A program made the position numbers and the translations under genes. Of a stretch of 64,000 nt of DNA, positions 1 through 13,169 are shown piece after piece (position 1 is the first letter of the stretch; each line of letters opens with the position of its first letter). The stretch comes from Orbaceae bacterium ESL0727 (lineage in GTDB: Bacteria; Pseudomonadota; Gammaproteobacteria; Enterobacterales; Orbaceae), in the NCBI GenBank assembly GCA_029433345.1, contig JAQTHY010000001.1:186001-250000 (forward strand). Reading direction: 5' to 3'. Below the pieces are notes generated by a model, which was not told where the DNA came from, made no database searches, and saw only the letters and a program-made list of their open reading frames with translations.

Positions 1-742
1 CTTTTTCCACTTGCAAAATAGGTAGCATGCAGCATGCCGAGCCTTGCTTAGCTAACTGTACGAATGCCTCGGATGAGCTCGTAATGTGACAAATGACACT
101 CCCCGGTGTTAAATTGAAATTCTCTTGCAAAAAAGCTTGATGCATATCATCTAAATGATCAAAGGCTACCGCAGGCGCTTTTAAAAGTGCCGCACGCGTA
201 ACACCGTTAGGAAAATACTTTTTAGCAAAATCTGGCGATGCAACAAAGATATAATCCAATGCACCTAACGGATCAGATAAACAGTTAGGTAACGGCTCTG
301 CTTGAATACTAATTGCACCGACGACTGTTCCTAAACGGAGCAGATCTAACGTTCGATCTTCGTCTTTAACTTGAATATCAAAACGCAATATATTTTTACT
401 TAATACCGGTTTTAGCGCAGGTAATAACCACGTTGCTAAAGAATCTGCATTGATAGCAATAGACAAAGATAAGGGTGTGATGTTTTGATCATTATCACCT
501 AGCCATTGCTGTTCCAACAATTCAACTTGATGCAATAAACCCAGCAAATGCTCACCTTGCTTAGTTGCTTTTGGCGGAATAGTTCTGACTAACAGTTGTT
601 GCCCAAAGAAGCTTTCTAGCTGTTTAATACGTTGCGAAACAGCCGGCTGCGTAATACATAATTTATCCGCTGCGCGTTCAAATCCTCTCTCTTTTATCAC
701 TGCATCTAATGCTTGTAACGCTCTATAATCTGGACGTTTCAT
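1..742 (-). CDS. argP: LysR-family regulator ArgP (IciA), partial
   Basis: Transcriptional regulator of arginine export and lysine-responsive genes in E. coli, also described as the oriC-binding inhibitor IciA. The reading frame starts at an ATG at 742 ([20 protein letters not shown]) and runs off the left edge, so only about 247 of roughly 300 residues are present. The N-terminal winged helix-turn-helix is complete ([20 protein letters not shown]), followed by most of the LysR substrate-binding domain. It is divergent from rpiA, the same arrangement as in E. coli (argP near rpiA and serA). LysR regulators usually act from the divergent intergenic region, here about 146 bp. Identification is from sequence memory plus synteny and is strong. 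Confidence 0.9.
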   Translation of the reverse strand, partial: MKRPDYRALQALDAVIKERGFERAADKLCITQPAVSQRIKQLESFFGQQLLVRTIPPKATKQGEHLLGLLHQVELLEQQWLGDNDQNITPLSLSIAINADSLATWLLPALKPVLSKNILRFDIQVKDEDRTLDLLRLGTVVGAISIQAEPLPNCLSDPLGALDYIFVASPDFAKKYFPNGVTRAALLKAPAVAFDHLDDMHQAFLQENFNLTPGSVICHITSSSEAFVQLAKQGSACCMLPILQVEK

Positions 743-888
743 AATCTCTTTAATAAAAAAATCTTCTGTTATTTTTACAAAATCCTAATGATTTTTTCTG
801 TTTAATTGGTTACTATGCCATATCTTCGACAAGATTGCTTTTAAAATTTTCTTTTTTGTCAAAATTATCCTTCAAATATGGTGATCTT

Positions 889-1545
889 ATGGGACAAGAC
901 CAATTAAAAAAAGAGGTTGGCTGGTCAGCTTTGAAATATGTAAAACCCGGTTCATTAGTCGGTGTCGGTACAGGCTCAACAGCAGCACATTTTATCGATG
1001 CGCTCGCAACCATTAAACATCAAATTATTGGAACTGTTTCGAGTTCTGAGTCATCTACCAAAAAATTAAAAAGCTATGGTATTCCGGTATTAGATTGTAA
1101 TAGTGTAGATAGCTTGGATATTTATGTTGACGGTGCAGATGAAATTAATCATCATCTTCAGATGATCAAAGGTGGCGGGGCCGCATTAACACGGGAAAAA
1201 GTTGTTTCTGCTTTGGCAAAACAGTTTATCTGTATTGTTGATGAATCAAAAGTAGTCGATATATTAGGTAAATTTCCACTCCCTATTGAGGTAATACCAA
1301 TGGCACGATCTTATGTTGCTCGTGAACTGTTTAAATTAGGTGGTAAACCTATTTATCGACAAGGTGTTGTAACCGATAATGGTAATGTTATTCTCGATAT
1401 ACATGATTTAGTGATTAATGAACCCATGGCGCTCGAAAATCGAATTAATAGCATTCCAGGCGTAGTTACCGTAGGATTGTTTGCAAATCGCAGGGCAAAT
1501 ATCGCCTTGGTTGGCACCAGCACAGGTGTAAAAGAGATGAAATAA
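889..1545 (+). CDS. rpiA: Ribose-5-phosphate isomerase A
   Basis: Interconverts ribose 5-phosphate and ribulose 5-phosphate in the non-oxidative pentose phosphate pathway. The 218-residue product matches the usual RpiA length of about 219. It begins [18 protein letters not shown] and carries the substrate loop [12 protein letters not shown] near residues 26-37, the acidic motif DGADEIN, and the [11 protein letters not shown] motif. The frame is open upstream to 835, but the added residues resemble nothing in the family, and the ATG at 889 gives the conserved N-terminus. The RBS (GGTGAT) is weak. It lies between divergent argP and co-directional serA, as in E. coli. Confidence 0.95.
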   Translation: MGQDQLKKEVGWSALKYVKPGSLVGVGTGSTAAHFIDALATIKHQIIGTVSSSESSTKKLKSYGIPVLDCNSVDSLDIYVDGADEINHHLQMIKGGGAALTREKVVSALAKQFICIVDESKVVDILGKFPLPIEVIPMARSYVARELFKLGGKPIYRQGVVTDNGNVILDIHDLVINEPMALENRINSIPGVVTVGLFANRRANIALVGTSTGVKEMK

Positions 1546-1608
1546 AATTCAAAATAAATAATAGCTGGTTGGTCAATCAGTTAATAGCATAAAAAAAGAG
1601 AGGAGCAA

Positions 1609-2850
1609 ATGGTTGTTCAAGCTTTAACCAAAGATGAAAATAAGTTTTTATTACTGGAAGGTGTACACCCAAGTGCAATAGAAATATTGAAAGCAGCAGG
1701 CTATACCAATATTGAATATCATAAAAAAGCATTAGATCCTACAGAACTAAAAGAAGCGATCAAAGATGCCCGTTTTATTGGTATTCGTTCACGAACCCAT
1801 CTCACTAAAGATATTATCGATTCGGCACCAAAATTAGCAGGAATTGGCTGTTTTTGTATTGGTACTAACCAAGTCGATCTCAATGCTGCCGAACTCAAAG
1901 GTATCCCTGTTTTTAATGCACCTTTTTCCAATACCCGTTCTGTTGCCGAATTAGTCTTAGCAGAAGCAATTTTACTATTACGACAAATCCCTGAAGCCAA
2001 TGCGAAAGCACATCGAGGAACATGGAATAAAATTGCTATTGGATCGCATGAAGCGCGTGATAAAAGTTTAGGTATTATTGGTTATGGACATATCGGTAGT
2101 CAACTCAGTGTATTAGCTGAAGCGCTGGGGATGCATGTCTATTTTTATGATATAGAAACCAAATTACCACTCGGTAATGCAAAACAAGTTGCCAATATAA
2201 AAGAGTTATTGGAAATCAGTGATATTGTTAGTCTACACGTTCCTGAAAATCAAACGACGGTTAATATGATTGGCCATAAGGAACTTTCTATGATGAAAGA
2301 GGGGGCGATTTTAATTAATGCGTCTAGAGGAACCGTTATTGATCTAGAGGCACTCACTGCAGCATTACAAAATAAAAAACTTAGCGGCGCCGCAATTGAT
2401 GTATTCCCAACCGAGCCAGCTAGTAATGCTGAGCCATTCCAGTCACCGTTATGCCAATTTGATAATGTGATTATTACGCCACATATAGGTGGTTCTACTA
2501 CAGAAGCGCAAAAAAATATTGGTATTGAAGTGGCAAGTAAACTAGCTAAATATTCCGATACCGGCTCGACATTATCAGCAGTTAACTTTCCTGAAGCTTC
2601 ATTACCTATGCCAGCTAAAGGATCAAGCCGTTTCTTAAATATTCACCGTAATCAACCTGGCGTTCTAAATGCTATTAATGCATTATTTGCTGAACAAAAA
2701 TTGAATATTTCTGCACAATATTTACAGACTAATCCGAACATTGGTTATGTTGTAATTGATATTGATAGAGTAGAACATAGCACAGCAGAGACATTATTAG
2801 ATAAGCTAAAAAATGTACATGGTACGATTAGAGCTAGATTACTTTTCTAG
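1609..2850 (+). CDS. serA: D-3-phosphoglycerate dehydrogenase
   Basis: First committed enzyme of serine biosynthesis: oxidises 3-phosphoglycerate to 3-phosphohydroxypyruvate with NAD. The product is 413 residues, against 410 in E. coli. Visible features are an N-terminal substrate-binding domain, a Rossmann motif (GIIGYGHIGSQ), the catalytic-histidine region ITPHIGGSTTEAQ, and a C-terminal ACT domain (NIHRNQPGVLNAINALF) that in the family binds serine for feedback inhibition. The start is supported by AGAGAGGAGCAA just before the ATG. It follows rpiA by 63 nt and is closed by a strong hairpin terminator. Confidence 0.97.
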   Translation: MVVQALTKDENKFLLLEGVHPSAIEILKAAGYTNIEYHKKALDPTELKEAIKDARFIGIRSRTHLTKDIIDSAPKLAGIGCFCIGTNQVDLNAAELKGIPVFNAPFSNTRSVAELVLAEAILLLRQIPEANAKAHRGTWNKIAIGSHEARDKSLGIIGYGHIGSQLSVLAEALGMHVYFYDIETKLPLGNAKQVANIKELLEISDIVSLHVPENQTTVNMIGHKELSMMKEGAILINASRGTVIDLEALTAALQNKKLSGAAIDVFPTEPASNAEPFQSPLCQFDNVIITPHIGGSTTEAQKNIGIEVASKLAKYSDTGSTLSAVNFPEASLPMPAKGSSRFLNIHRNQPGVLNAINALFAEQKLNISAQYLQTNPNIGYVVIDIDRVEHSTAETLLDKLKNVHGTIRARLLF

Positions 2851-2867
2851 ATTAGAAAGCAAGACAT

Positions 2868-2908
2868 TAAAAAAGGGATAAATAATTACTTATTTATCCC
2901 TTTTTTAT
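2868..2908. terminator. Bidirectional rho-independent terminator, serA/maoP
   Basis: An A-rich inverted repeat: the arm AAAAAAGGGATAAATAA is followed by a short loop and ATTTATCCCTTTTTT, then more T. It sits between the convergent serA and maoP genes and has T runs in both directions, so it can end both transcripts. Confidence 0.88.
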
Positions 2909-3247
2909 TTATTCATGATTATCGACAAAATCATCACTTACATCAATTTGCGGTTTCCCACCTGATAATGTGTGAAAACGTCGCGGTTTATTGATACGAG
3001 CAAGATATTTAATCCAGACTTTCTCACAATCTGTTACCGGTTCTTTTTTGCCTTTACATACAGCCACAAATGATTTTTCTTCTGTTGAAACAGGTTTTCT
3101 CGTTTCAGCATCAAGATCTCTAAAAGAACATCCGTACTTTTCTAAAAGTTGCGCTTCTTTAATGGTAAAATCACCATGTCTAGAAAATCCTCTTGGATAA
3201 TTTTTATTATCAAAAAAACGCTGCTGACTTACAAAGCTGTCTGTCAT
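2909..3247 (-). CDS. maoP: Macrodomain Ori organization protein MaoP (YifE, DUF413)
   Basis: Small protein of the DUF413 family. The E. coli homologue MaoP (formerly YifE) acts with the maoS DNA site to organise the Ori macrodomain of the chromosome. The 112-residue product has the family core [20 protein letters not shown] near residues 18-37 and the conserved tail [11 protein letters not shown] near 90-101. Its location just beyond tRNA-Trp of an rRNA operon matches E. coli, where yifE lies near rrnC, aspT and trpT. It is convergent with serA. A promoter-like TTTACA/TATAAT pair lies upstream. The maoS site was not identified here. Confidence 0.92.
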   Translation of the reverse strand: MTDSFVSQQRFFDNKNYPRGFSRHGDFTIKEAQLLEKYGCSFRDLDAETRKPVSTEEKSFVAVCKGKKEPVTDCEKVWIKYLARINKPRRFHTLSGGKPQIDVSDDFVDNHE

Positions 3248-3284
3248 TTTATATCCTCTAGTGATTGAGTTTATTTCGGCAGAA

Positions 3285-3312
3285 ATTATAATTAAGCTAA
3301 CTAATCTGTAAA
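3285..3312 (-). promoter_or_regulatory. Putative sigma-70 promoter of maoP
   Basis: On the minus strand, TTTACA (3312-3307) and TATAAT (3290-3285) are separated by 16 nt, with the -10 about 38 nt upstream of the maoP ATG. It is assigned by motif match only. Confidence 0.5.
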
Positions 3313-3391
3313 CATTTTTTTAATGTTTTTGTATCCAGTTGTAGTTATCCGCTTAAATTTAATACAATTAACTTTTATGATTGATACATTA

Positions 3392-3467
3392 TGGCAGGGG
3401 CGGAGAGTCTCGAACTCCCAACACCCGGTTTTGGAGACCGGTGCTCTACCAATTGAACTACGCCCCT
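3392..3467 (-). tRNA. trpT: tRNA-Trp (anticodon CCA)
   Basis: A 76-nt cloverleaf on the minus strand beginning AGGGGCGTAGTTCAATTGG, with anticodon CCA in CTCCAAAA and an encoded 3' CCA. It is nearly identical to E. coli tRNA-Trp as remembered. It is the last gene of the rRNA operon, 10 nt after tRNA-Asp. Confidence 0.97.
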
Positions 3468-3477
3468 AAAAGAAAGG

Positions 3478-3554
3478 TGGCGGAACGGACGGGGCTCGAA
3501 CCCGCGACCCCCTGCGTGACAGGCAGGTATTCTAACCAACTGAACTACCGCTCC
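3478..3554 (-). tRNA. aspT: tRNA-Asp (anticodon GTC)
   Basis: A 77-nt tRNA on the minus strand beginning GGAGCGGTAGTTCAGTTGG, with anticodon GTC in CCTGTCACG and an encoded CCA end. It lies between the 5S rRNA and tRNA-Trp, as in E. coli rrnC. Confidence 0.97.
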
Positions 3555-3597
3555 ACCGTTTTTGGTGACACTAACGTATTAGTGTATATATTTGTTA

Positions 3598-3715
3598 GTC
3601 TGGCGGCTCCCTACTCTCACATGGGTAATACCCACACTACCATCGGCACTACGGCGTTTCACTTCTGAGTTCGGCATGGGGTCAGGTGGGACCACCGCGC
3701 TACTACCGCCAGACA
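3598..3715 (-). rRNA. rrf: 5S ribosomal RNA
   Basis: About 118 nt on the minus strand. The segment GGTCCCACCTGACCCCATGC and the following GCCGAACTCAGAAGTGAAAC are diagnostic of enterobacterial-type 5S, and the terminal helix TCTGGCGG/CCGCCAGA closes the molecule. The ends are accurate to a few nucleotides. Confidence 0.96.
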
Positions 3716-3787
3716 TATTCTGTTTCTCTCTTTAACTTAGCTAGAACAAGCTTACTCCAATTCACGTCCAAAACAACTCTGAGTTGT

Positions 3788-6682
<2,895 letters not shown>

Positions 6683-6810
6683 TTACAACTCGCAGTTGTC
6701 TTGGTTTTACGCTTTCTTCTCTCTCAATGCTATTCCTGCCTAAACAATCTCTTGCCTATACCAGAACCTATCATCAAGCGAGAACTCGTTTCTTTTCAGC
6801 TTGTTCCTTT

Positions 6811-6822
6811 TTGTTAAAGAGC
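6811..6822 (-). promoter_or_regulatory. Spacer boxA antitermination signal before 23S
   Basis: Minus-strand GCTCTTTAACA in the 16S-23S spacer, between tRNA-Ala and the 23S 5' end, matches the boxA consensus recognised by NusB/S10 in rRNA operons. Confidence 0.8.
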
Positions 6823-6909
6823 TTTATCTTACTCTTCACTTCCCCATCTAACTGCTTAGATGTAAAAATAAAGATTAAGATAATTTTTATAGAAGAAGAT
6901 ATCGATTAA

Positions 6910-6985
6910 TGGTGGAGCTAAGCGGGATCGAACCGCTGGCCTCCTGCGTGCAAGGCAGGCGCTCTCCCAGCTGAGCTATAGCCCC
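6910..6985 (-). tRNA. alaT: tRNA-Ala (anticodon TGC)
   Basis: A 76-nt spacer tRNA on the minus strand beginning GGGGCTATAGCTCAGCTGGG, with anticodon TGC in CTTGCACG and an encoded CCA end. It pairs with tRNA-Ile in the 16S-23S spacer. Confidence 0.97.
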
Positions 6986-7067
6986 ATTTATTCACTTTGT
7001 CGCTACTCACCAACTCTTCCGATTTTGCCGAGTAACTCTGGCGCAAAATATCCTCTTTAAGTTGAAT

Positions 7068-7144
<77 letters not shown>

Positions 7145-7216
7145 ATTAAAGTGATCTCTTCTCTTCCTTCTTCTATCAACCAACAAACAATCTGTGTGAA
7201 CACTTACAAGCTCTCG

Positions 7217-8754
<1,538 letters not shown>

Positions 8755-8907
8755 AAAGTTTGATGCTCAATAACTGTCTTCTGACATTTATCCGAAATTT
8801 CTTTCAAATGAATCTTCAGTGTCACTTATTAAGACTTGATCTCTTTAAGTCCGTAGACTTTAATTCTTTCGTCTCGTAAGTGCCCACACAGATTGTCTGT
8901 TGCTTAA

Positions 8908-8920
8908 TTTTTAAAGAGCT
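8908..8920 (-). promoter_or_regulatory. rRNA leader boxA
   Basis: Minus-strand GCTCTTTAAAAATTAAGCA followed by CAGACAATCTGTGTGGGCAC. This is the characteristic boxA and downstream leader arrangement of gammaproteobacterial rRNA operons, about 155 nt upstream of mature 16S. Confidence 0.78.
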
Positions 8921-8985
8921 GACAGTTCCTAGTCTTCCAACCTCGCTAAGCTCATCACTTAACTTTACTGTCTCAAGGGCTGCGT

Positions 8986-9014
8986 ATACTACACAAACCT
9001 TTCTTATTCGTCAA
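8986..9014 (-). promoter_or_regulatory. rRNA operon P2 promoter
   Basis: On the minus strand, TTGACG (9014-9009), a 17-nt spacer and TAGTAT (8991-8986). It lies about 125 nt downstream of P1, as expected for tandem rrn promoters. Confidence 0.75.
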
Positions 9015-9116
9015 GATATTTTTTATCCTTTTGCGATAGTGATGTTTAATCACTCACTATCTTCTACAACCCACTGCTTCGTTACTTTGTCGCTGTGTCG
9101 TTGTCAGTGGGTGCGC

Positions 9117-9185
9117 ATTATAGGCACTTCTCCGTTTTTCGCAAGTCTATTATTGCAATTTTCTTTTTGTTTGCTTTTTATTTAA
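9117..9185 (-). promoter_or_regulatory. rRNA operon P1 promoter with UP element
   Basis: On the minus strand, TTGCGA (9144-9139), a 16-nt spacer and TATAAT (9122-9117), followed by a GC-rich discriminator beginning GCGC, which is typical of growth-rate- and ppGpp-controlled rrn P1 promoters. The 40 nt upstream are A/T tracts that fit an UP element. Confidence 0.8.
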
Positions 9186-9291
9186 ACAGATGCTGTTTTT
9201 TCGAAATGGTACCACCTTACCAGAAAGATTAAATTATCATTTAAAAACAATTTATTATGAAAAACAAATAAACAATTACTTTTTTTAAGAA

Positions 9292-9543
9292 TTAAGATCG
9301 TTGGGCTAACTTTGTTACCGCAAATGAACATATGGGAATAATCTCACGATTTTCTTGTTCTAATGTTTCGACAACTAAATCTAATAAATTATCAGCAATC
9401 CCCTGTTTACGATAAGAAGGATCGACAAAAGTGTGATCAATAGTTGCTTGATGCGCCCCTACACGCGTAAAAGTCATCTCTGCAATTTCTTGTCCATTAT
9501 CCAATAGTAGATAAAATCGGTTGCTATCTTGTTTGTATTGCAT
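9292..9543 (-). CDS. Small GNAT-family (YjdJ/NATD1-type) acetyltransferase
   Basis: An 83-residue protein of the compact GNAT class related to E. coli YjdJ and human NATD1. The acetyl-CoA motif is visible as VDPSYRKQGIADNLLDLVVE near residues 39-58, and the tail IIPICSFAVTKLA matches the family's conserved C-terminal cysteine-containing strand. Substrate unknown. The frame is open 19 codons further upstream, but that stretch is the pfkA terminator hairpin, so the ATG at 9543 is preferred. It follows pfkA on the same strand and is the last gene before the rRNA promoters. Confidence 0.8.
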   Translation of the reverse strand: MQYKQDSNRFYLLLDNGQEIAEMTFTRVGAHQATIDHTFVDPSYRKQGIADNLLDLVVETLEQENREIIPICSFAVTKLAQRS

Positions 9544-9561
9544 ATTAAGTATCCAATATAG

Positions 9562-9590
9562 AAAATGCGGGTACGCCCCGCATTTTATTT
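9562..9590 (-). terminator. Hairpin terminator downstream of pfkA
   Basis: A perfect 10-bp inverted repeat AAAATGCGGG/CCCGCATTTT with a 5-nt loop, flanked by T-rich runs. It lies about 60 nt after the pfkA stop. Confidence 0.75.
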
Positions 9591-9645
9591 TTTCATTCAA
9601 TTTATTGCATGAACGAGTTTTATCATCATTCTGATAAAAAATAAT

Positions 9646-10608
9646 TTAAAATAATCGTTTTGCAATATTATATAACTCTATATCAAATGGACGCTTCATA
9701 TTATTTAGTGCATCCATAATATCATGATGGACTAATTTACCATTTTGCACACCAATACTTCGACCGGCAAAACCTTGCATTAAAAGTTCAACGGCATAAG
9801 CGCCCATTCTTGATCCTAAAATACGATCATAAGGAACAGGCGATCCGCCGCGTTGTACATGCCCTAAAATTGTCGCTCTCGTTTCATGATGTACCGCTGC
9901 TTCGATATCGGCAGCTAGCTGATTCACATCACACATATGTTCGGTTACAGCAACAATGGCATGCCGTTTCCCTTTTGCAAAACCTTGCTTTATCTCTTCA
10001 ATTAAATCATTTTGATTATAAGAAATTTCTGGGATGATCATAAATTCACAGCCACCTGCAATCGCGGCATTAAGCGTCAAATCACCACAACCACGTCCCA
10101 TGATTTCGATTACCGAAATACGATGATGTGACGAACAGGTATCACGTAATCTATCAATCGCTTCTACCGCAGTACTTAACGCAGTAAAATACCCGATAGT
10201 ATAATCAGTACCACGAATATCATTATCAATAGTACCCGGTAAACCAATACACGGGAATCCCCCTTCGGTCAATCGTAATGCGCCCATGTAAGAGCCATCA
10301 CCACCTATCACAACAAGTGCATCAATGCCACGTTGTTTTAGATTTTCGATTGCCTTCGCACGTACCGCCTCATCACGAAATTCAGGAAAACGAGCCGAAC
10401 CTAGAAAGGTACCGCCGCTGGTAATAATGTCTGATACACTATGGCGATAAAGTTGGGTAATGCGATTTTCATATAGACCAAGATAACCATCAGCAATACC
10501 AAAAACTTCTATCCCTTCGGTTAACGCAGCACGCGCTACACCACGAATAGCCGCATTCATACCGGGTGCGTCACCACCACTTGTCAAAACACCTATTTTT
10601 TTTATCAT
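9646..10608 (-). CDS. pfkA: ATP-dependent 6-phosphofructokinase
   Basis: Commits fructose 6-phosphate to glycolysis using ATP. The 320-residue product equals the E. coli PfkA length. Motifs: [13 protein letters not shown] near residues 11-23 (nucleotide site), [19 protein letters not shown], the catalytic LPGTIDNDI, and the effector/substrate segment [19 protein letters not shown]. The start is the ATG at 10608 ([12 protein letters not shown]), because five extra upstream codons do not match the family. One residue differs from the E. coli MGRYCG motif (MGRGCG here). It follows fieF at 75 nt, as in E. coli. Confidence 0.97.
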   Translation of the reverse strand: MIKKIGVLTSGGDAPGMNAAIRGVARAALTEGIEVFGIADGYLGLYENRITQLYRHSVSDIITSGGTFLGSARFPEFRDEAVRAKAIENLKQRGIDALVVIGGDGSYMGALRLTEGGFPCIGLPGTIDNDIRGTDYTIGYFTALSTAVEAIDRLRDTCSSHHRISVIEIMGRGCGDLTLNAAIAGGCEFMIIPEISYNQNDLIEEIKQGFAKGKRHAIVAVTEHMCDVNQLAADIEAAVHHETRATILGHVQRGGSPVPYDRILGSRMGAYAVELLMQGFAGRSIGVQNGKLVHHDIMDALNNMKRPFDIELYNIAKRLF

Positions 10609-10683
10609 AAAAAATAACTCCAACTTGTTTAATTATTGGCTATTATAGAGCTACATAATGGGAGTCACAATAGATGATACGAG

Positions 10684-11595
10684 CTATTTTCGATGATTTT
10701 GACGAACAATGCCGATTTCTTGAGGAACTACAGAGACAGGATCTTGATGAATAATAACTTCTGCCGGTGCAAAATGACGCGAAATAAGTTGTTCAATCGC
10801 ATCGGCAACAGCATGTGCTTTAATCAAAGGCGTATTATCATCCAACTCAACATGTAACTGAATAAACTTGACAGCTCCAGCTTGTCGAGTTTTTAGATCA
10901 TGCACGCCCCTTACTTCAGGGAAATCCAACGCAATAGCAATAATTTGTTGATTATCTGCTTCGGGCAAAGCTTTATCGAGTAAATCCTGAATAGCATGAA
11001 AGCCAATTTTGCAAGCATTATACGCAATATAAAGTGCAATCAAAAACGCAAACAGTGCATCAGCAAACGTAATACCACACCAACTTAAAATAAACGCAAT
11101 AATCACGACAATATTCATTAATAGATCCGATGAATAGTGCAACATATCCGCCTGAATTGCTTTACTTTGCGTTTTTTTTATCACTTGTTTTTGGTAAAAA
11201 ACCAGCATACTCGTGATTAAAACAGAAAAGGTAGAAATCATTATCCCGATTAAAGGAAGCCGAACCTCATTGGGATAAAACATCATTTTCAGACTCGTCA
11301 ATAATAAAATTGTTGAAGAACCGATAATAAATGCACTTTGTGCCAGTGCAGCTAATGATTCAGCCTTACCATGACCAAATGAATGATCTTCATCAGGTGG
11401 TTTTAACGCATAACGAACTAAAAAAAAGTTCAGACCTGATGCTAATAAATCCATGCCAGAATCCAACAGAGATGTTAATAAACTTATCGACCCCGTGAAC
11501 CAAAATGTCACAAGCTTCATCATAATTAAACAAAATGCAATCAACACAGCACTTAATGTTGCTCTTTTGACTAATTTTGCATATGAATCAGGCAT
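10684..11595 (-). CDS. fieF: Cation-diffusion-facilitator metal efflux pump FieF (YiiP)
   Basis: Inner-membrane proton-coupled exporter of Zn(II)/Fe(II). The 303-residue product has about six transmembrane helices and a C-terminal cytosolic metal-binding domain. The transport-site residues known from YiiP are all visible: Asp pair in LLDSGMD and His/Asp in HYSSD. The motif HSFGHGKAESLAALAQS is near identical to E. coli. The start is the ATG at 11595, behind TAAGGAAATC; a longer open frame to 11652 would overlap yajL. The neighbour order fieF-pfkA is conserved. Confidence 0.94.
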   Translation of the reverse strand: MPDSYAKLVKRATLSAVLIAFCLIMMKLVTFWFTGSISLLTSLLDSGMDLLASGLNFFLVRYALKPPDEDHSFGHGKAESLAALAQSAFIIGSSTILLLTSLKMMFYPNEVRLPLIGIMISTFSVLITSMLVFYQKQVIKKTQSKAIQADMLHYSSDLLMNIVVIIAFILSWCGITFADALFAFLIALYIAYNACKIGFHAIQDLLDKALPEADNQQIIAIALDFPEVRGVHDLKTRQAGAVKFIQLHVELDDNTPLIKAHAVADAIEQLISRHFAPAEVIIHQDPVSVVPQEIGIVRQNHRK

Positions 11596-11638
11596 GATTT
11601 CCTTATAAAAATAGTTTGTATATTTATAGTTAGAAAGA

Positions 11639-12226
11639 TTAATGATTAACAATACCTTCAGGTAAGATCAACTGTTCCGCAACTTTTTCTGCTACACAAT
11701 CCCCCATCAAAACAGTGATAATTTTTAGTGCAAAATCGAGCGAAGTGGCAGGTCCTTGACTGGTCAAAATTTTATATTCTTGATCAAAATGGACACGTTC
11801 TGGACACCAATGTGTAAAAGCTTCTCGCGTAGACGGATAACCTGTCATATAGGCATTAGGGAATAAATTATGGTATTGCAATACCATGGCTGGTGTCGCA
11901 CAAATCGCTGCGATGATATGACCTTTTTGATGTGTCTGCTTCAATTTTTCAATCAAGGCAGGAGAATCACGAAAATTCTCGGCACCTTTCACGCCACCTG
12001 GCAAAATCACCACATCGAAATCATTATCCTTAACTTGTGAAAAAGTTTTTTGCGCTAAAATTGTCACGCCTCGCGAACAGTGCACTTCACGATCTTCATT
12101 AATACTCGCAATAGTCACCATAATGCCAGCACGCGTTAATAAATCAATTGTTGTTACTGCTTCTGTTTCTTCACAACCTTCTGATAAAAAGACAACAGCT
12201 TGCTTAGTTATGATCTGCTTTGTCAT
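11639..12226 (-). CDS. yajL: DJ-1/PfpI family protein YajL
   Basis: Member of the DJ-1/ThiJ superfamily. E. coli YajL is reported to act as an oxidative-stress chaperone and protein deglycase, the latter disputed. The 195-residue product has the glutamate motif GCEETEAVTTIDLL near residues 17-30 and the nucleophilic-elbow cysteine in AAICATPAM (Cys109). It continues with LTSQGPATSLDFALKII, which is typical of YajL. The start has a good RBS (AGAGGAAT). It lies upstream of fieF on the same strand with a 43-nt gap, which may indicate cotranscription. Confidence 0.9.
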   Translation of the reverse strand: MTKQIITKQAVVFLSEGCEETEAVTTIDLLTRAGIMVTIASINEDREVHCSRGVTILAQKTFSQVKDNDFDVVILPGGVKGAENFRDSPALIEKLKQTHQKGHIIAAICATPAMVLQYHNLFPNAYMTGYPSTREAFTHWCPERVHFDQEYKILTSQGPATSLDFALKIITVLMGDCVAEKVAEQLILPEGIVNH

Positions 12227-12309
12227 AATGATTCCTCTTCGTAAAGTGATATGACTTAGACATTATTATTGACCAATATAACATCAATAAAGATAAATTT
12301 TATTATAAT

Positions 12310-12360
12310 GTTTCAGAGTTACTATACGTTTGTGTATAAATATCTAAAGGTAGATGGGAA
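12310..12360 (+). repeat. Dispersed intergenic repeat, copy A
   Basis: Contains GTTTCAGAGTTACTATACG followed by TTTGTGTATAA and GGTAGATGGGAA. Most similar to the copy at 47856. It lies between yajL and the end of the polysaccharide locus. Confidence 0.6.
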
Positions 12361-12400
12361 TAAAAAAATTCATACTATATTTAGTGATAAAATATATTGG

Positions 12401-13039
12401 TTAATAAGCACCTTTACTTGCAAAAACCACAGAAATCGTTCTAAATAAAATCATAAAATCTTTCCATAAAGACCAACTAAGAATATAACGAATATCTAAT
12501 CGAATACGTTCATTATAGGTTGTATCATTACGGCCACTGACTTGCCATAATCCAGTCATACCAGGCCTTACAGAAAGATAATATTTAGCATATTGACGAT
12601 AACGCTCAAGTTCACTTTCTGTCACGGGACGTGGTCCCACCAAACTCATATCGCCTTTAAGCACATTCCATAATTGAGGTAATTCATCGATACTAGTACG
12701 GCGTAAAAACTGTCCTATTGGCGTAATACGAGGATCATTTTTAAGTTTAAAATCTTTATTCCATTCGGCCTTCGCTTCTGGATCTGTCGCTAATAGATGC
12801 TCTAATACCTCTTGAGAATTGATAATCATTGAACGAAATTTATGACATTGAAACTTCTTGCCATGCATACCAATACGTTCATGGCTATATACTGCACTAC
12901 CGCCATCACGAGATATTTTATAAAAAAGATAAACAAACAACGGAGATAAAATGGCCAATAATACAACAGAGAAAAGAACATCCATTAATCGCTTTAAACA
13001 ACGATTAAGCTTAACAATCAAGAATTTTTTTATTTCCAT
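12401..13039 (-). CDS. Undecaprenyl-phosphate sugar-1-phosphate transferase (monotopic PGT)
   Basis: Initiates repeat-unit assembly by transferring a sugar-1-phosphate from a UDP-sugar to undecaprenyl phosphate at the inner-membrane face. The 212-residue product is the catalytic domain alone, like PglC, without the large membrane N-terminus of full-length WbaP/WcaJ. Features: one N-terminal hydrophobic re-entrant segment (DVLFSVVLLAILSPLFVYLF), the KFRSM motif, the catalytic Asp-Glu pair in RRTSIDELPQLWNVLKG, and VGPRPVTESELERY followed by RPGMTGLWQVSGR. The VGPRP...GLWQVSGR pattern is nearer to WbaP/WcaJ-type enzymes than to PglC, so galactose or glucose phosphate is plausible. It is the last gene of the polysaccharide locus. 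The RBS is weak. Confidence 0.9.
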   Translation of the reverse strand: MEIKKFLIVKLNRCLKRLMDVLFSVVLLAILSPLFVYLFYKISRDGGSAVYSHERIGMHGKKFQCHKFRSMIINSQEVLEHLLATDPEAKAEWNKDFKLKNDPRITPIGQFLRRTSIDELPQLWNVLKGDMSLVGPRPVTESELERYRQYAKYYLSVRPGMTGLWQVSGRNDTTYNERIRLDIRYILSWSLWKDFMILFRTISVVFASKGAY

Positions 13040-13169
13040 AATTTATAATGATTTTTTAAGGTAACCCGTCAATAGCCTTTCTTCTTAAGTTCTTCACTTA
13101 AGGTGAGTGTATAATTATATCGATTTAATATATTTATTCTATTAAATTATATAAAGAAATTGATTATTT

